Of a DNA stretch of 64,000 nucleotides, positions 1 through 10,513 are shown in pieces. A program made the translations under genes and the position numbers. Under the pieces are notes generated by a model. The model saw only the letters and a program-made list of their open reading frames with translations, searched no databases and had not been told where the DNA came from. The stretch lies in NCBI GenBank assembly GCA_019448385.1, contig JAGTXO010000034.1:62001-126000 (forward strand), written 5' to 3'. The stretch comes from Diacronema lutheri. Taxonomy: Eukaryota > Haptophyta > Pavlovophyceae > Pavlovales > Pavlovaceae. Position 1 is the stretch's first letter, and each line of letters opens with the position of its first letter.

Positions 1-876
1 CCGGGCGGTGGCGGGCGCGGCGGGATGCCGGGCTTCACATTTGCCTCGGGCGGCGCCGACATCGACCCGCACGAGATCTTTGCCGCCTTCTTTGGCAGCG
101 GCGCGGGCGGGCTCGGCGGCGGGCTCGGCGGCGGCCGCGGCGGCGGCGGCTTCCGACGGGCGGGCGGGCGCGCATTCGGCGGCGGGATGGGCGGGATGGG
201 CGGCTTGGGTGGGATGGGCGGGATGGGCGGGATGGGTGGCTCCCCCTTCTTTGAGATGCCCGGCTTCGACACGAGCTCCGACTCGGAGTCGCCGCACGCC
301 GGCGGCCACGGCCGTGCGCACGGCCACGGCACGCCCAAGCCGCCGCCGGTGACGCGCGAGCTGCAGCTGACGCTCGAGGAGCTGTACGCGGGCGTGACGA
401 AGCGGCTGCGCGTCACCCGCCGCGTGCGCGGCCAGGCCGAGAGCAAGGTGCTCGAGATCGAGGCCAAGCCGGGCTGGAAGGCGGGCACCAAGGTGACGTT
501 TGCCGGCGAGGGCGACGACGGCGGCGACCTCGTCTTCGTCATCGGCGAGAAGGCGCACGCGCGCTTCCGCCGCGCGGGTGACGACCTGGAGGTGCACGCC
601 GCCTGCGCCCTCGCCGACCTCCTCCGCGGCAAGGCCGTCGACGTGCCGCACCTCGACCCGGCCGTCCCGCCCGCGACCGTTCGGCTCGACGCGCTCGCGC
701 CCGACCAGAACGGGCGGCTGTGCGTGCGCGTGGTCGGGCGCGGCATGCCGCTCTCCTCCGCCAAGCGCGAGCGCGGCGGCGGCCGCGCGTTTGGCGACCT
801 CCTCGTCGTCGCGCACGTCGACTGCGCGCTGCCCGCCGCGCAGCGCGACGCGGTGCGCGCGGCGCTCGGCGCGTGA
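1..876 (+). CDS. Type II (DNAJB-like) Hsp40 co-chaperone, 3' part only
   Basis: This is the C-terminal 291 residues of a cytosolic/nuclear Hsp40 that would hand substrates to Hsp70. The frame is open from base 1 and stops at TGA 874-876; the J domain must lie left of the window. What is visible is a Gly/Phe/Met-rich linker that starts with a DPHEIFAAFFG motif typical of DNAJB proteins, followed directly by the two beta-sandwich substrate-binding domains (TRELQLTLEELYAGVTKRL, then GDLVFVIGEKAHARF, then GRAFGDLLVVAHV). There is no CxxCxGxG zinc finger between linker and C-terminal domain, so this is type II and not type I. The glycine linker carries a short GMGG tandem repeat. Base use is near GC saturation at third positions, as in the rest of the window. 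Confidence 0.88.
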   Translation, partial: PGGGGRGGMPGFTFASGGADIDPHEIFAAFFGSGAGGLGGGLGGGRGGGGFRRAGGRAFGGGMGGMGGLGGMGGMGGMGGSPFFEMPGFDTSSDSESPHAGGHGRAHGHGTPKPPPVTRELQLTLEELYAGVTKRLRVTRRVRGQAESKVLEIEAKPGWKAGTKVTFAGEGDDGGDLVFVIGEKAHARFRRAGDDLEVHAACALADLLRGKAVDVPHLDPAVPPATVRLDALAPDQNGRLCVRVVGRGMPLSSAKRERGGGRAFGDLLVVAHVDCALPAAQRDAVRAALGA

Positions 877-1045
877 CGCCGCGCGGCGGCGGCGGCGCGC
901 CATGTCGGGCCTGTACCATGGGGTGGCCGGCGGCCCCCACCCGAGTGACGCGTTCACATTCCGACAGCCATCTGATCTGACTTAGTATCTGACTCACTCA
1001 CACCCTCTGACGCTGAACTGACTGCCCTTTTCAAATGCGAGCACC

Positions 1046-4000
1046 TTGTTCGGACGCCATCGCTTGGTCGGCCGGGGCCGGCGCTCGGCGCCGATGCCCT
1101 CGTCGACGCGCACGAGCTGCGTCGTGCTCTCCGCGGGCTGCGCGGTGCTGCTGTTGTTGCAGCACCAGCTGCTCCCGCACTCGCCAGAAAGCGCGAGCGC
1201 CGACGCGCCCGCGCGCGGCGTCGCCGGCCCTGCCGCGCCGCCCGATGCGCCGGTGGACGCGGCTGCGCGCGCGGCTGCCGCGCCGTCCGCGTTGGTGCGC
1301 ACGGTCGACGCGGCCGGCGCGCGCGCGCCGGTGGCCGCCGGACTGCCCGTCGCGCCCGACGGCGAGCTCGGCGCCGCGCCCATTGCTGGCGACGCGGCCG
1401 CGGCCGCCGCGCTCGCCACGCGCGCGGCGGCCGCGCTCGCCGACGCGGCGCGCGCGGCGGACGAGGAGGTGTCGGCGGAGCCGCACCCGGATGCAGCGCT
1501 GGGCGGCGACATGTTCGACGAGCCCGTCCTTTTACGCGAGGCCGCCGCCGTCGCGCTCCGCCGCGCCGACGGCCGGCGCGAGCTGATCCTCGTGCCGACA
1601 TCGTTCTCGTACAACCACTACACGCTCAACATGCTGCTCAACATTAAAAGGCTCGGCTACGCGCACGTGCTGCTGCTCGGCGCGGGGCGCGAGGAGTGCG
1701 CCGCCGCAACCGCGCTCTCGCCGCTGCCCACCCGCTGCGTCTGGGACGGCCGCTGGCAGCGCGACGAGGCCTTCCGCGCGCGCGCGAAGCCGTGGGCATC
1801 GTTTTGTCCGCCCGTCCCGCCCTTTTGCGATTCGAAGGCGGAACCGCAAGTGCGCGGCGCGGCGCGGCGCGGCGCGGCGCGCGCTGGTGCCGCGTGTCTT
1901 TTTCGCCGGCTCGCGCCACCGCGCGCCGCGCGCTGCCTCGGCGCAGGCGGCGAACTGTGCCGCGGGCGTGGTCGCTCGCTAAATAGGGGGGGGGGGGGGG
2001 GGGATGCTATGCGGATGGATGGCCAGGGTCCGGCTGCACCGCCGGACCGTGCGCAGCGTCGGCCGCTGCCACCGCCCGCACCCGCCGGGGGCCGCCGCCA
2101 CGCACGCGTCCGCCGCGCCCTGCGCCCGCTCGCACGCGCCCACGGCTTCGTCCGCCCGCCCGCCCGCCCGTCCGCCCGCCCGCCCGCCCGCCCGCCCGCC
2201 GCCACACGCCCGCCCGCCCGCCCGCCCGCCCGCCCGCCCGCCCGCCCGCCGCCACCCGCCCGCCCGCCCGCCCGCCCACCCGCCGCCACCCGCCCGCCCG
2301 CCCGCCCGCCCATCCGCCCGTCACCGCCCGCTGCCGTGACGCGCACGCCGCCGTTGGGCAGGCGTCGTATCGGTTATGGCTTTCGCGCTGGGTAGCGAAC
2401 GGTCGGCTTGTCGCCGCCGGGTACAACACCCTCATGGTCAGCCCGCGCCCGCGCCCGCACCCGCGCCTGCGCCTGCGCCCGCGCCCGCGCCTGCGCCTGC
2501 GCGTCGCTCGAGCTGCGCTGGGGCTGAGCCGCGCGCGATTTTGTCGCCCTCGCCGCCGCCGCCGTTGCCGCCGCCTCCGCCTCCCCGTCGCAGGTGGACG
2601 TAGACATGGCCTTCGCGTCGGACCCATACGCCGTGTTGCACGCGCCGCCCCTTGACCGTTACGCGCTGCTTTTCCATTCGGAGTCTTTTGGCGATGCGAA
2701 TGGCAACGTGCAGTGCGGCCTTGTCTACGTCCAGGACGCGCGGCCAGGTGCGCGCGCGCGCGCGCGCGGCGGTGTGCGCGCGCGCGGCGACGGCGGCGAC
2801 GACAACGCCGCGCGGCGTGCGTCGCGAGGCGGCCCGCGCGCGCGCGCGCGCGCGCGCGCCCCACGCCGCCCGTGCCGCGCCGTGCGCGCGACGCCGCGCG
2901 CGTCGGCGCAGGGGGCGGCGCGGCGCAGGCGATCGCGGGGTACGCCGAGCGCATCTTCCGCTTCCTCGACACCCTCGCCGTCGAGCAGGGCGTCGTCGGC
3001 GGAGGCGGAGGCGGAGGCGGAGGCGGAGGCGGTGGGACGGGCGCGGAGGGGCGCGCGAGCGCCGGCGCTGGCGGCGGTGTGGGCGGCGGCGGTGTGGGCG
3101 GCGGCGCGGGCGTCTCTGCGCCGCGTGCCAACGCGACGGCGAGGCCATCGACCTCCATGCTGATGAGCAGAGCACACCGCGAAAGTTATTTCATATTCGA
3201 CCAGGCGAGCGCTGCTGCGCGGGGGTGGTTTGGGGGGGGGGGGGGGGGGGGGGGCGGGGGGGGGAGGGGTGCAGGGGCACGACCACGCGAGCGCGCGGGC
3301 GCGCGGGCGCGCGGCCCGCGCGCCCGCGTGGTCGTGCCCCTGCACCCCCCTATCCCCCCTCCCGGCGTGCACGCATTAGCCCAGTCCCCATCGCCGCCAT
3401 CAGCATAGTACCCCCCCCCCCTCCCCCCCTCCTTGCCCCCCGCGCCAGGTGCACATGGTCGACGTCGTCCAGTCGCAGATCGTCGGGCGCACCACCTTTA
3501 AAAACGCGCGCGCCTACTTTGCGGGCGTCTCGCGCTCAACGTACGAGGCGGAGGACGAGGCCGCCGCGCAGCCGGCGGTGGCGGCGGCGGGCGGCGGCGC
3601 GGCCGGCCCGAGCGCAGGCGCGCGCCCCGCCGGCGCGCACCACGTGACGGCTGACCGCGTCGGCGCACTTTACGCTGCGTACCTCCACCGGCTGCGCGGC
3701 CGTCCTGCGGGGTGGGTGCGACGCGGCGTGGGCGCCGAGCTGCCGGCGTCGTGGGTGGCGCGCTTCGGCCTGGACAACCACACGAGCGCGATCTGGGAGG
3801 AGGTGCTCGACGAGCGCGTGCCATCCGACATGCGCGACCTGCCCCTCGAGAACGGTACCCACCCGCTCGTGCCCGTCGAGCCCGGCTCCCTCGCGTGGGC
3901 CTTCCGCGAGCAGATCGCGCGCGACGCGGCGGCGAGCTACCTACACGCGCGCACGGGCGCGGGCGCGCGCGCGCCAGGCGGCGGCGCGGCCGTAGCCCCG

Positions 4001-6309
4001 GCCGTGGCCCCGGCCGCGGCCACGGCCGAGCCGGCGCTGGACGGCGCCGCGCCGCGCCCGCTGCCCGGCGCGATCGTGCGCTGGCTGGCGACGGCGGTCG
4101 ACGGCGGCGGCGGCGCGGCGGCGCGCGCCGCGCTGCGCGCGCTCGGCGTGCGCTCGCTCGCCGAGCTTGGCGCGCTCGCCCCCGCCGAGCTGGCGGCCGC
4201 GTGCGTCGCGGCGCGCGGCAACGGCGTCGAATGCGCCGACTTGCGCGCGGCAGCGGCGGCGTTCGGGCGCGCGGCGCTCGCGCAGGTGGCGGCGGGCGGC
4301 TCGCTGCGCGCCCTCGCCGACGCGGCGGGCGGCCCGGCCGCGTGGGCGGCGGGGCCGGGCCGCGCTGGGCCCGAGCGGGTCGCTCTCATCCCCACTTGGC
4401 TCGTCTCGCACTGGCGCGAAGGCACGGCGCGGCGCGGCGCGTGCGCGGCGCGGCGCGGCGCGTGCGCGGCGGGCGGATGGGCGGGCGGGCGGGCAGGCAG
4501 GCGGGGTGGGCGGTGGGCGGGCGGGCTGCAAGCGGGTGGGCGGTGGGCGGATGGGCGTGTGCGTGGCCGCCGCGTGCCGCCTCGGTGTGGCCCAGCGCGC
4601 GTGGCTTGCGGGCCGGCGCTCATCCGCGTTGCCCCCCCCCCTCCCTCCCCCCGTATTGCCCCCCCCCCCCCCCCCTCCTCCTCCTCCTCCTCCGCGCTGC
4701 GCTGCGCTGGCGCGTGCAGGCGTGCGCGGGCTGTGGGGGATGGACCCGCCCGCCGTCGTCGCCGTGCACGCGACGGGCGCGACGGACAAGCTGCTCGCGC
4801 TCTCGGCAAACGGCCTCTTCGACCGCAGGGCGTATCGCGCGGCGCCCCTCTCCGTGCATTACGACCTCTTTGTCAACGGTACGAGCTACCGCCCAACCGC
4901 CCAACCGCCGGCCGTTGAGCCCCCAGCCCCCAGCCCCCACCCCTTGCCGGCCATGCGAACGTCCAGCGCCCCGCCGCTCTGCTCGACCCCGCCCCGTGCC
5001 CCCATTTCTGCCTGCACCCGCTGCGCATCCCCGCGAGGGGTACGCTGGCGGGTGCCTGTCGCCTCCTCATCCCGCCCTGCCCCCACCACATTCCCCGCCC
5101 TGCCCCCGCCCTGCCCCCGCCCTGCCCTGCCCTGCCTCCGCCCTGCCCCCGCCCTGCCTCCGCCCTGCCCCCTCCTTACCCCTCCCCCCCTTCCCCATCC
5201 CCCCCCCGCACCGGGGCGCGCGCCCGCGCGCAGGCGCGACGCTGCGCACGGTCGCCTATTTGCCCGCCCTCGCCTGGCCCCTCGCGCAGCCGCCGCCCGC
5301 CGGAGCCGACGCCGCGCCGACCGCCGCCGCCGCGGGCGCGCCGGCCGCCGGCGGCGCGGCGCGCGGCGCGTGGCGTGCGCCGCTCGACTTTGACGCGGCC
5401 GACGACTTCCGCGCGGCGGCGGTGCAGGGGCTGCCCGCCGCGGCGCTCGTGTCGGCGCGGCTCTTGTCGCTGCCGCACGTGCCGTGCGAGTCGCCGTGGC
5501 TGCGCCACTCGCGGCCGGCGGGCGGCGAAGTCGAACCTGCGCCACACGGCGAGCTGCCCGCCGCGCGCGGACCCGTTGCGCTGCCTGCCGCGGCCACGGC
5601 CGCGGCCGCGCCGCCGTCGTCGTCGTCGTCGTCGCCGCCGTCGCCGCCGCCGCCGCGTTGGGCATTCCTCGGCTGCCGCTCGGGCCTGTGCGCCGATTGG
5701 CGGGTCGTGCCCGTCGGGTACACGTCGCGCGCGGAGGCGGACGAGCGCGCCGCGCAGCGCGCGCGCGCGCGCGCGTCGGGGCTGCGGCGCGCGCTCGCGC
5801 ACCCGATACCGCACGCGCAGCCGCTCGCGTGCAATCTGCACCCAAACATGATCTGGGCGGACGGGCCGGTGCGTTGGGCGTGGGGCAATCGCTGCTCGGG
5901 GCACACCAACTACCAGGCGCCCGGTGGGCACCGCATCGCCGGCGTGGGCCACACGCTCAACGCGTGGGAGCTGCGCGCGTACGCCGCGCGGCTCGGCGAC
6001 GCGGCCGCGCCGGCGATCGGCGAGAACGTGGCGTTTGGCGAGCGCGTCGCGCCCTTCCTGCCCGCCTCCGCCGCGCGCGGCGCGGGCGGCGCGCCGCCTG
6101 CCGGCGCCGTGCGCCCGCCGGCGCTGCTGAGCGTGAGCGAGGCGGAGCTGCGCGCCGAGATGGCGCGCTTCGAGCACGCGCCCATCGTGTGGCTCGGCTG
6201 GCCGCTCAACGTGAGCGCGCCCGCCGAGGGCGCCGGCCGCCTCGCCGAGCGGATGCGCCGCCTGTGCGTCTCCGACTCGCCGCGCCCAAATCTGACTGTG
6301 CCGCTCTGA
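1046..6309 (+). CDS. GT77-like nucleotide-diphospho-sugar transferase, type II membrane, seven exons
   Basis: Probable Golgi glycosyltransferase of the nucleotid_trans (GT77/RRA/XEG113-like) kind. Exons by phase matching: 1046-1849, 2362-2436, 2594-2747, 2912-2991, 3449-4421, 4720-4878, 5234-6309, giving 1106 residues. A hydrophobic signal anchor lies near residues 24-40; the second ATG at 1094 would also retain it. Exon 2 ends AGYNTLM and exon 3 opens VDVDMAFASDP, rebuilding the DxD sugar-nucleotide/metal site only after splicing. Exon 3 also carries the NVQCGLVYVQ strand. Exons 5-6 hold a WLVSHWREG...LWGMDPPAVVAVHAT block resembling the HATYQ...GKR...LW region of plant arabinosyltransferases. 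Most donors are GT-type; exon 5 seems to use a GC donor (4422). The ends of exons 4 and 5 are the least certain. Introns carry CCCGCC repeats and G or C homopolymers. The sugar donor and acceptor cannot be told from sequence. Confidence 0.72.
2148..2323 (+). repeat. CCCGCC simple repeat inside intron 1 of the glycosyltransferase
   Basis: Tandem cccgcc/cccgccc units broken by a few gccac spacers. It lies wholly inside the intron inferred between 1849 and 2362 and is not coding in the spliced gene, although all three frames stay open through it (Pro/Ala/Arg). Confidence 0.85.
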
Positions 6310-6745
6310 GCGGGTGCCAGCTGCTACTGGCACAGCTGAGGCGCACCCCCCAAGCCGTGCGCCACTAGGCCGTGGGCGTGATGTCGCGGGCGGGTTCTTT
6401 GATTTCTTTCCAAGCTACATAGTCGTAATGAGGGGTGGTGCGCCACCGCGCCGCAGCCAGGCGCTGTCGCCTCAGCCGCCGGCAGACGGGAGCAAAAAGG
6501 ACGGGTCAAATGGGGCAGCCACAAGGAGGCGATGGGGGCATGGGCACGCATGCCGCCTTCGCGCGCAGCGCAGCGAGCGAGTGCGTGCGCAGGCGTAAGT
6601 GCGTGCGTGGGGATGGTGGGCAAGTCTGCGATTGGAGAGGGCTGGCGCTGCGCCACCTTGCGAGCTGTGAAGTTGCTTTTGGTCGCACGGGAAGGTACAC
6701 ACGTCACACTGTGCGCGTCGCACTGCTCGCGTTGATGAGAGGGGC
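6310..6745. other. Convergent 3' intergenic stretch
   Basis: 436 bp between the stop of the glycosyltransferase (6307-6309) and the stop of the minus-strand GARP gene (6746-6748). It is clearly less GC-rich than the flanking genes and holds the two 3' untranslated regions. I see no open frame with coding character and no canonical AATAAA signal I would commit to. Confidence 0.6.
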
Positions 6746-9700
6746 CTACGCGGCGTCGGAGAAGCCCTTGGCGCCGTCCTCCTCCTCGCCGTCCTCGCAC
6801 AGCGCGCCGGCGCACAGCGCGCCCTCCGCGTCCGCGCCCAATGCGCCGCCGAGCGCGCCGAGCGCAGTGTGCTGCGTGCCGTACAGGCCGCGGCTCAGCG
6901 GCGCGACGCGGCCGGCCGACGAGCCGCACTCGTCCGCGCATCGCCGGCCGCGCGCGGGCACGTCGCCCGCCGCGTCGGTCGGCGGCTCGTCGCAAAAGGG
7001 CGGGAACGCGTCGAAGGACGCCCAGCAACAGCCGCCGCCGACGCCGCCGCCAACGCCGCCACCGCCGCCGCCGCCGCCGTCGCCGTCGCTAGGCCGCGCG
7101 CGCGCGACGCGCGCGCTGCCGCCCGACGCGTGCCGCTCGCTGCAGCCGCCGTCGCCTGCGTCCACGTCCTCGCCCTCCCCCTCCTCGCCGGAGTGCGTGC
7201 GCGAGCCCGAGCCGTTCCGCGAGCCTGCGCCCGCCATCGTGCGAGGAGACGCCGTCGAGTCGCCGCTGCCGTCCGCGTGCGCGCCGCCGCTGTCGTCGTT
7301 CGCGTCGGCCGACGCGTCGGCGCCGCAGCCGCCGCTCGCGTCGCGCGCGCAGCGCACGCGCGGCCGTGGCGGCGCGTGCCCGCCGTCGCTGCCGGCTGCG
7401 GCGCCGTCGGCTCCGCCCGACGCGCCAGCCGCGGTCGCGGCCGCCGACGAGCAGACGAAGAGGGCCCGCCTGTCCGAGTGCGCGCCCAGGCCACCGCCGT
7501 CACCCGCGCGCGCGCGCTTGCCACCGCCGCCGCCATCGTCGCCGTCGCCGCTCCCACTGCCGCTGCGGCGCGCGCCGCTGCACGCGGGCGGCATGTGCGC
7601 GCGGAGGACGCCGAGGCTCGTCGAGATGGCGGCCTGCGCGCGCAGCTGCGCGTGCAGGTTGGCGAGCAGCGCACGCTGCCCGTCGATGAGCTCGACAAGC
7701 GACGCCGCGGCGAGCGACTTGGTGCAGTCCGCGCTCAGCGCGTGCCGCGCCGGCGGCTCGGCGCCCGCCGCGCAGAAAGCCGCCGCCGCGCTCAGCGCGG
7801 CGCACGCGCGGCGCGCTCCGGCCGCCGCCGCCGACGCGCCGCAGGGCGCGTCGCTCGCGGCGGTGACGGCGGCGGTTTCTGTCGCCGCTGCGAATCCCGC
7901 CGCCTCGGCCTCCGCCGGCGCCCTCGCCACCACCGCCGCCTCGCAACCGGCCTCCTCGAGCTTGGCGACGGCGCCGACCGGCCGCCCGCCGCCGCCGTCG
8001 CCACCGCCGGTGAGGCAGCCGGCGGAGGCAGCCGCCCCGGTGAGGCGGCCGCCGCTGCGCGCGCCCGCCGACGGTGGTGGTGGCGGCAGCGCGCGCTGCG
8101 CGAGCAGCGGCTTGATCGTCGCGGCGAGCTGCGCGGTCAGCTCGCGCTGCCGGTCAAGCCGATGCCAGAGCGCTTCCTGCACCGCCGCCTGGCTGCGCAT
8201 CGCCTCCGCGCAGCGCGAAAACGGGTGCGTGCCATCAAAGGGCGGCGGTGGAGCGGCGTGGGCGGTGGGCGCGCCGGCGCCGCCCTGCGCGCCGCCGCGC
8301 TGGCCCGCCGCGGCGGGGCGCGTGCGCGCGGGCGGCGTGGACGACGGTGGCGGCCGCTCGGCACGCGAGTACGTGTCCGGCCAGCGCGGCGTGTCCGGCC
8401 AGCGCGGCGCGTCCGCACGGCCGCCCGATCGACCGGTGTGCGATGGTGGCGCGCGTGAGGGCGGCGCGGGCGGCGGCGGCGGCTCGTCCCCGCGCCGCGT
8501 CTGGTCCGTCGACGCGACGGTGAGCGCGGGCGAGCCACCGCCGCCATCGTGCGGCGGTCGCCATGCGAGGGACGCGAGGGCGGCTCGCTGCGTGCGCTCC
8601 TCGTCGCCGCCATCGCTCGCCGTGCTGCTCGCGCCGACCGGCGCGGCGGCGCGCTCGGCCGCGCACGCCAAGTCGCGCACCCGCGCGACGTGCGCGCTCG
8701 CGCCGACGCCGAGCGCACGCAGCGAGCCGCCGCACGCGCCGTGCGCCGCCCGCCGCGCGTCCGCGCCGTCCGCGCCCGCGGCGGCGGCGGCAGCGGCGGC
8801 GGCGGCGGCAGCGGCGGCAGCGGGTGGCGCGCGCGATGGCGACGCGCTGGCGGCGAGCGCGCCCGCCGCGGCGCGCTGCGTGTCGCGCTGCTTCGCGCGC
8901 CGCATCGCATGCACGTCCTCGTCCTCGTCCTCGTGCCCGTCCTCGACGTGCGCCCACGCCTCGCGCTGCGCGGGCGGCGGCACGGGCGGCGCGAGGTGGT
9001 GCGTGGGGCCGGCGGGCGGCTGGGTGCCCTCGTCATCGCCATCGTCGTCCTCCTCGCCACCGCCCATGTCCAAACCGCCGCCGCCGCCGCCGCCGCCTCC
9101 GCCGTAGCGGCCCGACAGATCGTCCGCGCCGTCAGCACCGCCGCCGCCATCGTCACCGTCGAGGCCGTCGTCGGCGGCGGCACGCGAGTCGTCCGCGCCG
9201 TGGCCGTCGCGCAGCGTGTCCTCGAGCGCGTCGCGCGCCCACACGGACTTTGAGCCGCGCAGCCGACGCGCCCAGTCCGTACCCTTCTTGAGCATGCGGT
9301 ATTTTTGGAGGTGCGACTTGACGTGCGCCTTTGTCATCGATGGCTGATCCATCAGCGCCAGGATGGCGGACGGGTGCGCGCCTGCGCGCGACCGCGGCGT
9401 GGCGCAGCGCGGCGCGTCGGCGCGGCGCGTCGCTGCGGCGCGGCGCGGCGCGGCGCGGTGGCGCGGCGCGGCGCGTCGGCGCAGCGCGCGCACGCTCGTG
9501 GCCGCCGAGCGCGTTGACGGCGGAGAGGAAGAGTGCGTGGAGCTCCTGCGTCCAGACGAGCCGCGAAGTCGGTTTCGGTGCCTTCCCCTCCTTGCCGCCC
9601 GCCGGTGCGCCCTCCGTGCCCGCGCAGAACGGGGCGGCGGACGACGGCGCGAGGAGCGCGGCGGGCGCGCTCGCGGGCGTGGCGGTCGCACTCGCGCCGA

Positions 9701-10205
9701 GCAGGGCGGGGAAGGCGTGGACGCCGAGCGGCATGACGGGCATGCCGGGCAGGAAGGGCAGCATGTGCGGCGCTGCCACCCCTTGCAACGGCAGCAGCGG
9801 CGGCACGACGCCCTGCAGCGACTGGAGCGCGTCGTGCAGCGCCTGGTGCGGCGCAACCGGAGAGGCGCGCAGGCCGAGGAGGTGCTGAAAGTCGGCGGGA
9901 CTGGGCAAGCCGTACGGCAGGCGGAGGTGCGCGGGCAGCCCACCGCCAAGCGCGCCCGCCGCCGCGCCATAGTCGACGGCCAATGGCACGTTGGCGTGCG
10001 CGCCGGCGAGCGGCGCGCTCGTGGCGAGGTGATGCTGCGCCGCCGCCGCGGCCGCCGCGTACTGCTCGGCGCCGGGCGGCAACGCACCACCTGTCGGCGG
10101 GAACGGCAGGCCGCTGAAGAGCTGCGTCGGCGACAGGCCACACGCCGATGGCGCGCCATGCCCCGCCACGTCCGGCACGCCGGCGTGCACGACGCCGCTG
10201 TACAT
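6746..10205 (-). CDS. GARP/G2-like MYB (SHLQKY) transcription factor
   Basis: Nuclear DNA-binding protein of the plant/algal GARP family. Two exons on the minus strand: 10205-9494 and 9381-6746 (intron 9493-9382, GTGCGC...CAG, phase 1), 1115 residues. The intron splits the single MYB-like domain: exon 1 ends SRLVWTQELHALFLSAVNAL GGHE and exon 2 opens AHPSAILALMDQPSMT followed by KAHVKSHLQKYRMLKKG, so the SHLQKY helix-turn-helix (about residues 213-265) is complete only when spliced. The first in-frame ATG is 10205; the frame is open further upstream but only with non-ATG starts. After the domain come an acidic/glycine stretch and two heptad-rich segments (around 8200-8100 and 7720-7590) that could dimerise; the remainder is low-complexity Ala/Ser/Pro. 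The long C-terminus is unusual for GARP proteins. Regulated targets cannot be inferred. Confidence 0.82.
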
Positions 10206-10513
10206 GCGTTGGCGCGAGGGGATCTGCGCCAAGGTGCCCGCACCAAAACTTTTCCCCTTTCTTGGATTCCGTGCCGCTGTCGAGCGCCCATTGGCTGCGC
10301 CCCACTCCAAGCTTCGGCTCCCGCCACGTCGATTGTCCGGATGGGCTGTCCGGTTCTTTTGGGGGGGGCGTCAGAGAAAATTGATGACCGTTCCATCGTT
10401 CATATGGCTGTATGCTGCGACTTGCGACGTCGCGAGCCCAGGGCCCCAGGCCCCAGACGTGAGACGCGGGCAGACGCCCCCCCCTGCTCCGGGCCTCCGC
10501 CGCTCTTCGCGAC
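10206..10513. other. Intergenic spacer upstream of the GARP gene
   Basis: 308 bp between the GARP start codon (10205, minus) and the stop of the next minus-strand gene (10514). It contains a short run of eight G and a lower-GC block at 10240-10440, as expected for a promoter/5' untranslated region. No convincing element was recognised. Confidence 0.5.

Noticed and set aside
2007-3158. Minus-strand Arg/Pro/Ala-rich frame over the glycosyltransferase introns
   Set aside because: Composition is that of CCCGCC and CG repeats; no domain is seen, and the plus-strand exons explain the conserved parts.
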